From: Scytonema sp. UIC 10036
Lineage (GTDB): Bacteria; Cyanobacteriota; Cyanobacteriia; Cyanobacteriales; Nostocaceae
DNA: 9,068 nt
Direction: 5' to 3'
NCBI RefSeq assembly: GCF_009725235.1
Contig: NZ_WJFC01000336.1
Coordinates: forward strand, 1 to 9,068
How positions within the stretch are numbered: the first letter of the stretch is position 1; each line of letters begins with the position of its first letter. Positions 6,075 through 9,068 of this stretch are shown piece after piece. The notes under the pieces are model-generated. The model ran no database searches and was not told the origin of the DNA. It saw only the letters and a program-made list of their open reading frames with translations. The translations under genes were made by a program, and so were the position numbers.

Positions 6075-6970
6075 GAAGATTTTTGGTATTTTTGGTTTTA
6101 GGGTTGGTTTTGATTTTGGCTATTGCTAGTTGTAATTTGACCAGTAGTGGTGGAGGTGGAAGTGATATTGTTGTTGCATCTAAGGATTTTACGGAGCAGG
6201 ATATTTTGGGGGAATTGTTAGCGCAGCAGATTGAAGCGACGACTAAGTTAAAGGTGGAAAGAAAACCTCGGTTGGGGGGTTTGTTTGTTTGCCATAATGC
6301 GATTGTTGCGGGTAAAGTAGATGCTTATATTGACTATACTGGTACTGTCTATACGGCAGTATTAAAGCAGAAGTCTATTAGTAGTGCTAGGGAGGTTTTT
6401 GATAAGTTAAAAGCAGCTTACGCGCAGCAGTTTAAGTTGGAAGTTATGCCTCCTTTGGGTTATGAAAGTACTTTTGCAATGACTATTCGCGGTGAAGATG
6501 CAAAAAAATATAATCTGAAAACCCTTTCGGATGCTGCTAAGTATACTCCTCAATGGCGGGGTGGTTTTGGGTACGAATTTGTTGAACGTCCAGATGGTTT
6601 AGCAGGGTTGGCTAAAACTTATAATTTACGTTTTCGAGAGCCGCCTAAGTTAATGAGCTTGGATTTAATTTATCGGGCTTTAACTCAAGGTTTGGTTGAT
6701 ATAGTAGCAGGAAGTTCAACTGATGGGCAAATTGCTCGTTTGGGTTTAGTTGTATTGAAAGATAATTTGGGCTATTTTCCTCCCTATGAAGCTGTACCAA
6801 TTGTACGTCAAGAAACTTTACAAAAATATCCAGAATTAAAAGCAGCAATCTCTCAACTTATAGGAAAAATTACTGCTGGGGAAATACAAAAATTAAATAG
6901 TCTAGTGGAGGGTGAGTTGCGCGATGTCAAGGAAGTGGTACGAGAGTTTCGCAAATATCATGGGTTGTAA
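6071..6970 (+). CDS. Osmoprotectant solute-binding lipoprotein (OpuAC-like)
   Basis: This 299-residue protein is the extracytoplasmic solute receptor of the transporter. The N-terminus is a lipoprotein signal: positively charged start, hydrophobic core, then the lipobox IASC with the lipidated cysteine at C21, followed by a Ser/Gly linker (24-31). The mature part matches the quaternary-ammonium-binding family (OpuCC/OsmF/ProX-like): VASKDFTEQDILGELLAQQ (35-53), RLGGLFVCHNAI (67-78), DAYIDYTGT (84-92), MPPLGYE (126-132), SSTDGQI (215-221) and YFPPYEAVP (235-243). In relatives, aromatic residues in the DYTGT, STDG and PPY regions form the ammonium-binding box, so a betaine-, choline- or carnitine-like ligand is expected but not proven. 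No break is visible. The start overlaps the permease stop and has a good Shine-Dalgarno, indicating coupled translation. Confidence 0.92.
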   Translation: MRRFLVFLVLGLVLILAIASCNLTSSGGGGSDIVVASKDFTEQDILGELLAQQIEATTKLKVERKPRLGGLFVCHNAIVAGKVDAYIDYTGTVYTAVLKQKSISSAREVFDKLKAAYAQQFKLEVMPPLGYESTFAMTIRGEDAKKYNLKTLSDAAKYTPQWRGGFGYEFVERPDGLAGLAKTYNLRFREPPKLMSLDLIYRALTQGLVDIVAGSSTDGQIARLGLVVLKDNLGYFPPYEAVPIVRQETLQKYPELKAAISQLIGKITAGEIQKLNSLVEGELRDVKEVVREFRKYHGL

Positions 6971-6993
6971 AGGTAGTTAAATAACCTTTTTTT
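6971..6993 (+). terminator. Probable weak intrinsic terminator of the operon
   Basis: Directly after the binding-protein stop, AGG and TTA (separated by TAG) can pair with TAACCT (6982-6987 region), and seven T residues follow (about 6987-6993). The stem is short and bulged but the T-run and position fit a terminator. Read on the minus strand it becomes an A-run before a weak hairpin, so it would not stop the opposing gene as well. Confidence 0.4.
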
Positions 6994-7206
6994 ACTTGGA
7001 AACCCAAAAGAGTTATGATGTTTAGTTCATATTCGCCAACACAATCTTTGAGTCGGAGGAGGAAGCTCCACTAACCATCCCTGAATATTCCCCGTTATAG
7101 TTGGTAAATTCAGATGCTGCTCTCCGAATATTAGATAGACGAATTTGCCAATCAGAAACCTCCGCGTAGCTCAGGTGATGAGTATTGGAAGTAGTTGTCC
7201 ATACCG
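6994..7206 (-). other. 3' flank of tnpB-like gene; possible guide-RNA region
   Basis: In TnpB elements the guide (omega) RNA comes from the end of tnpB and the flank that follows it, ending at the element's right end. This flank, on the minus strand, has CTGAAT/ATTCAG (7108-7113 with 7081-7086) and a GGAG/CTCC hairpin (7066-7069 with 7058-7061), but no boundary I recognise. An open frame at 7022-7252 on the same strand overlaps the tnpB end; it has no recognised homology and is not called. The RNA is inferred from family biology, not shown. Confidence 0.28.
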
Positions 7207-9003
7207 CTAATTTAAATCTAGAGAAATCTGGGTAAATGAAGTTTGTATACATTTACGAGGTTTTCTAGACTTAGACACAGCAACGGTTACCGTATCATTT
7301 CCCCTTGGACTTACACCAAGCTCGAATAGCTCCAGTTGAACTGGATTGAGTAAAAGTCCATCCCTACCTATAGAATAAGTAGAGTGACGATTGCTCGTAA
7401 CCACTCGTGTCCTGTTAAGACGGGCATTAAAATATTGATGTCTCGGAATCAACTTAAGACTCTTTGACAACTTACTCCATTGAGACCAAACGTGCTTTCC
7501 TTGCGGATAGGCGGACTTGGAATGAAGTAGAGAATTAAGTAAATGATGTTGTTTTGGAAGCCTTTCTGAAAATCTCCTACCACGACGAGCAATAACGAAT
7601 GCTGCTGATGACGCTGAATTCATGCCATACATAGACATAAATTTGAGCATCCCAATTTTGCTACTAAAGGCAGGATTTACTTTCTTATGATAAATCCCGT
7701 ATTTTGAGCAAGCCGCGTCCAAAGCTTCATTCCATTGGGAATAACCAAATGATGAAAGCATTCTGGCAGATTTTTTTCCTTTCTCCTTAAGTTGTCTCTT
7801 TTTTCCAGAAAAATCTAATTTCTCAGATGCAACTGGAAAATTGTATTTTTTAGCTTTGAGTGCAATAAATGTGGCAGCATCTCTCAGGATAGCTTCCCTC
7901 TGATTAGAGCTAGTGGAATGTAAATCTAATTTGTAGTCGCCATATTCTAATAAATTACCTTGGGCATCGCACACTGCCCATCCAACGGAATCTGCATTTA
8001 AGTCAACGCCAACATAACCAGATAGATATTCAGATGTGATTTCTGGAAGATTAATATCCGTAGTAGCGGCAACGTACCAACAATTATCTTTCCAATAGAA
8101 TCGGAGGGTGACAGCACTACAACCAATTACCCATTTTTCAGTTCCGTCCTTAGTTTTTACCTTGTAGCAACGAGCTGAGATAGATTCGACTATTTCGTGG
8201 AAGCCATATTTGAAGTTCAACCCATCAATCCGAATGTAATCACCACCCAGTCTTTCTTCTAGCGCATAGGGAGTGCGGATAGAGAGAACAAAGCTATCCG
8301 TTTCTTCAAGATAATCAAATTGCGCCAATTGGTTGCCTGATGACTCATCTTTGCTACCTACTAATACAAAGCTGTTGGCAATATCTGGTAGCGTGTACTT
8401 TATTGATGTGGACTTCAAATGAGCCAATTGTGATTGGAGTAGGTTTAATCGTCGTTTCTTTTGATGTAAACCAAATTTCGCGTCTTGAAGTTGCGTTGTT
8501 TGACGCTGCTTGGCGTAAATACTACAAGCTTTTTTGATTCTGGTTTTACTAGTTTTAAATCCTTTTTTTGCCGGATTTTTCTGATTGGTTAATTTCTTTT
8601 CTTGCTTGGCGAAATCTTTAATTTGCTTCTCGCGCTTTTTGATATCAGATTTTATGGACTTAAGCTGACCTTCTAAAACTTTAATGCGAGCGAGCCTGTT
8701 TTTATTGACATTGGTGACAATTCCTTGCACCTCAGTGTATATAGAATTGCTATATCGTTTATTTATATTGAATTTAGCTTGTAATTCCTTATTGCAATCA
8801 AGTTTACTTTTTCCCGTCAGAATCATGGACAGACAATGATGTCGGGCAGAATCCATTAAATTGGAGATAGTAAATAATTCTCCCCAATGCCAAAAGTTTA
8901 TTTGGTCTGTATAGGTTTTGGTTGATTCTGCCACACTAACATCCTCTTTGTGTGCGTCTATAAATCCTACCACAGATCTAGGGAGATTTGCCAAGGTCAA
9001 CAC
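7207..9003 (-). CDS. tnpB: TnpB-related protein, RuvC-like, altered active site
   Basis: This 598-residue protein is of the long 'IS605 accessory / TnpB-related' type. Residues about 40-100 (FNINKRYSNSIYTEVQG) match the N-terminal helical part of these proteins. Residues about 100-200 are Lys/Arg-rich and probably coiled coil. A beta-rich part follows (about 210-325), then the RuvC fold: GYVGVDLNADSVGWAV (329-343, D334 = RuvC-I) and PVASEKLDFSGKK (390-402, E394 = RuvC-II). The RuvC-III block YGMNSASSAAFVIARRG (459-475) has no aspartate where TnpB/Cas12 have D-x-N-A-A; N462 or A464 stands there. The paired CxxC zinc finger usual between RuvC-II and III is absent; the segment reads NPAFSSKIG. 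TnpB proteins are RNA-guided DNA nucleases; whether this one cuts is doubtful. The frame opens at a GTG (9001-9003) with an adjacent TTG, no clear Shine-Dalgarno, and an in-frame stop just upstream; the first ATG is at residue 50. The frame is intact, arguing against simple decay. Confidence 0.85.
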   Translation of the reverse strand: MLTLANLPRSVVGFIDAHKEDVSVAESTKTYTDQINFWHWGELFTISNLMDSARHHCLSMILTGKSKLDCNKELQAKFNINKRYSNSIYTEVQGIVTNVNKNRLARIKVLEGQLKSIKSDIKKREKQIKDFAKQEKKLTNQKNPAKKGFKTSKTRIKKACSIYAKQRQTTQLQDAKFGLHQKKRRLNLLQSQLAHLKSTSIKYTLPDIANSFVLVGSKDESSGNQLAQFDYLEETDSFVLSIRTPYALEERLGGDYIRIDGLNFKYGFHEIVESISARCYKVKTKDGTEKWVIGCSAVTLRFYWKDNCWYVAATTDINLPEITSEYLSGYVGVDLNADSVGWAVCDAQGNLLEYGDYKLDLHSTSSNQREAILRDAATFIALKAKKYNFPVASEKLDFSGKKRQLKEKGKKSARMLSSFGYSQWNEALDAACSKYGIYHKKVNPAFSSKIGMLKFMSMYGMNSASSAAFVIARRGRRFSERLPKQHHLLNSLLHSKSAYPQGKHVWSQWSKLSKSLKLIPRHQYFNARLNRTRVVTSNRHSTYSIGRDGLLLNPVQLELFELGVSPRGNDTVTVAVSKSRKPRKCIQTSFTQISLDLN

Positions 9004-9012
9004 CAGATTTTT

Positions 9013-9068
9013 TTAAATATCTTGCAAAGATATCTCGTGCAGTTCTTTCATGAGTTTGAGATTTTTTC
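9013..9068 (-). CDS. Possible C-terminal end of an upstream gene
   Basis: On the minus strand the last 17 codons before a TAA (9013-9015) are open to the window edge and read KNLKLMKELHEISLQDI. The stop is 9 bases before the GTG of the TnpB-like gene, spacing typical of an operon. The final codons overlap a perfect 7-bp inverted repeat, ATATCTT/AAGATAT (9017-9023 with 9027-9033). The piece is too short to identify and could be non-coding; if real, a transposase (TnpA) or a small regulator would be natural candidates. Confidence 0.28.
   Translation of the reverse strand, partial: KNLKLMKELHEISLQDI

Larger units (their letters stand above)
6994..9068 (-). mobile_element. IS200/IS605-type element, ends undefined
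   Basis: The region is dominated by a TnpB-related gene, the hallmark of IS200/IS605 and IS607 elements. No TnpA transposase (Y1 HUH type or serine type) is seen inside the window, no target duplication is expected for these families, and neither end can be placed. The right-hand part continues past the window. It could be a non-autonomous TnpB-only (IS1341-like) copy, part of a larger element, or a domesticated gene. The limits given are outer bounds, not boundaries. Confidence 0.4.

Noticed and set aside
7022..7252. 76-codon minus-strand frame overlapping the tnpB end
   Set aside because: It overlaps the tnpB C-terminus, shows no known motif, and lies where a non-coding guide RNA is expected; left as uncertain non-coding sequence.
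7207..9003. Cas12k (type V-K CRISPR-transposon effector)
   Set aside because: Length and host fit, but the motifs are those of TnpB-related IS605 proteins (SEKLDF, AAFVIARRG), and no CRISPR repeat or Tn7-like gene is in the window.

Overview
The window comes from a cyanobacterium, most likely a filamentous heterocyst-forming type (Nostocales). The signs are two HIP1 octamers (GCGATCGC at 2295-2302 and 2871-2878) in the phosphorylase gene, heptanucleotide tandem repeats of the STRR kind, several small palindromic dispersed repeats of types familiar from Nostoc-like genomes, and AT-rich spacers over 1 kb long. No RNA gene or CRISPR array was recognised.

Layout. (1) 245-943, minus: a 232-residue protein with RPGPVCPFVP and GTGAHNP motifs, resembling the uncharacterised DUF6875 type. 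(2) 944-2185: a 1.2 kb AT-rich spacer with a 28-bp tandem repeat and an 11-bp perfect inverted repeat. (3) 2186-4399, plus: a complete GT35 alpha-glucan phosphorylase, closed by a strong intrinsic terminator (4433-4460). (4) 4461-5183: a repeat-laden spacer with two copies of a 58-bp hairpin-forming unit, a MITE-like segment bounded by TACTAGTACA, and heptad repeats. (5) 5184-6970, plus: an osmoprotectant (glycine betaine/choline/carnitine-type) ABC transporter operon. The ATPase is a pseudogene that keeps only its first ~45 and last ~35 codons, while the permease and the lipoprotein solute-binding protein are intact. All the gene junctions are ATGA overlaps. (6) 7207-9003, minus: a 598-residue TnpB-related (IS200/IS605 accessory type) protein with RuvC-I and RuvC-II motifs but no visible RuvC-III aspartate and no zinc finger. 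A possible upstream gene end runs off the window at 9068.

How the genes relate. The phosphorylase would release glucose-1-phosphate from glycogen. The transporter would import compatible solutes, but as encoded here it cannot power itself and would need an ATPase from another locus. The remnant of the ATPase gene still carries a strong Shine-Dalgarno and an in-frame ATG leading into the permease start, and a heptad repeat at the permease/binding-protein junction supplies the next Shine-Dalgarno. Repeats therefore appear to have shaped both ends of this operon.

The two most notable points are the gutted ATPase with intact, translationally coupled downstream genes, and the TnpB-like protein with an apparently altered nuclease site. 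All family assignments rest on motifs read by eye; no database search was run.
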